Assembly: GCA_041750795.1 (NCBI GenBank)
Contig: JBGSYQ010000391.1
Span: 1 to 7,804 of the forward strand
DNA length: 7,804 nucleotides
Source of the DNA: JTS-RE94 sp041750795
GTDB lineage: Bacteria > Planctomycetota > Planctomycetia > Pirellulales > PALSA-1355
Reading direction: 5' to 3'
The position numbers and the translations under genes were made by a program. Positions 6,256-7,804 of the stretch are shown piece by piece. The stretch's first letter is position 1. Each line of letters starts with the position of its first letter. The notes under the pieces were generated by a model. That model was not told where the DNA came from. It did not search any database and worked only from the letters and a program-made list of their open reading frames with translations.

Positions 6256-6259
<4 letters not shown>
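6101..6259 (-). CDS. Possible 52-residue protein coupled by ATGA to the amidohydrolase stop
   Basis: ATG at 6259 overlaps the amidohydrolase TGA (6258-6256) as ATGA. The frame ends with TGA at 6103-6101, one base before the ATG at 6099, so it exactly bridges the two genes. The product begins MSAESPRFVRKFQYTSDL and has no signal peptide or recognisable motif. A GGGG run lies about 11 nt upstream of the start, a weak ribosome binding site. Third-position GC looks lower than in the flanking genes, and several codons are unusual for this GC-rich window (AGG, TCA, AGT, GTA). It could be a genuine small coupled gene or simply spacer that stays open by chance. Confidence 0.3.
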
Positions 6260-7761
<1,502 letters not shown>

Positions 7762-7770
<9 letters not shown>

Positions 7771-7804
7771 CGCACAAGCTGCCGCATTTCGGCCAGCTCG
7801 CCGC
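7762..7804. repeat. Terminal copy of the 43-bp direct repeat, likely assembly artefact
   Basis: The last 34 bases copy 7361-7394 exactly and sit in a different frame relative to the amidohydrolase. Read in the gene frame they give RRARGNAAACA, unlike the glycine-rich strand expected before VGDL. The copy ends exactly at the window edge. Bases 7762-7770 still encode the expected VGD, so the join is near 7770/7771. Confidence 0.85.

Overview
This GC-rich 7.8 kb window most likely comes from a planctomycete, probably a Pirellulales-like lineage. Three things point there: a PEP-CTERM sorting tail at the left edge, a secreted protein whose N-terminus carries a planctomycete LEPR-XLL-like motif (here SLEGRHLMAA), and a set of exported catabolic proteins of types that are expanded in this phylum (ceramidase-like hydrolase, DUF1080 plus LamG protein, D-aminoacylase-like amidohydrolase). 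The lineage is inferred from these families and not from any marker gene. The abrupt edges and a duplicated tract at the right end suggest the window is a whole metagenomic contig.

Layout, left to right. (1) The last 48 codons of a PEP-CTERM protein end at 149, followed directly by a terminator-like hairpin. (2) About 0.89 kb (150-1035) holds no convincing large gene. It has a candidate sigma70-type promoter (535-562), a doubtful 44-codon arginine-rich ORF (756-890) and a strong 14-pair hairpin (929-964). (3) A plus-strand group follows: the LEPR-type secreted protein (1036-2418), a 159 bp gap with two mutually exclusive hairpins, then a ceramidase-like hydrolase (2578-3999) and a DUF1080/LamG protein (4036-5415). 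The last two are 36 nt apart and probably one operon. (4) A 132 bp convergent gap follows. (5) On the minus strand, a D-aminoacylase-like amidohydrolase enters from the right edge (stop at 6256). After it come a possible 52-residue ORF coupled by ATGA and a small exported His- and Lys-rich protein (6099 down to 5548).

Functionally the window looks like a polymer and lipid scavenging neighbourhood. All four proteins whose N-terminus is visible appear to be exported. Two of the enzymes (ceramidase-like, D-aminoacylase-like) belong to metal-dependent amidohydrolase families, and DUF1080 domains are linked to 3-keto-glycoside hydrolysis. A shared pathway is only an inference. The most notable non-coding feature is the three-segment hairpin switch before the ceramidase-like gene. 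The main technical caution is the right end: the final 34 bases exactly copy an internal stretch of the amidohydrolase gene in another frame, which looks like an assembly artefact.
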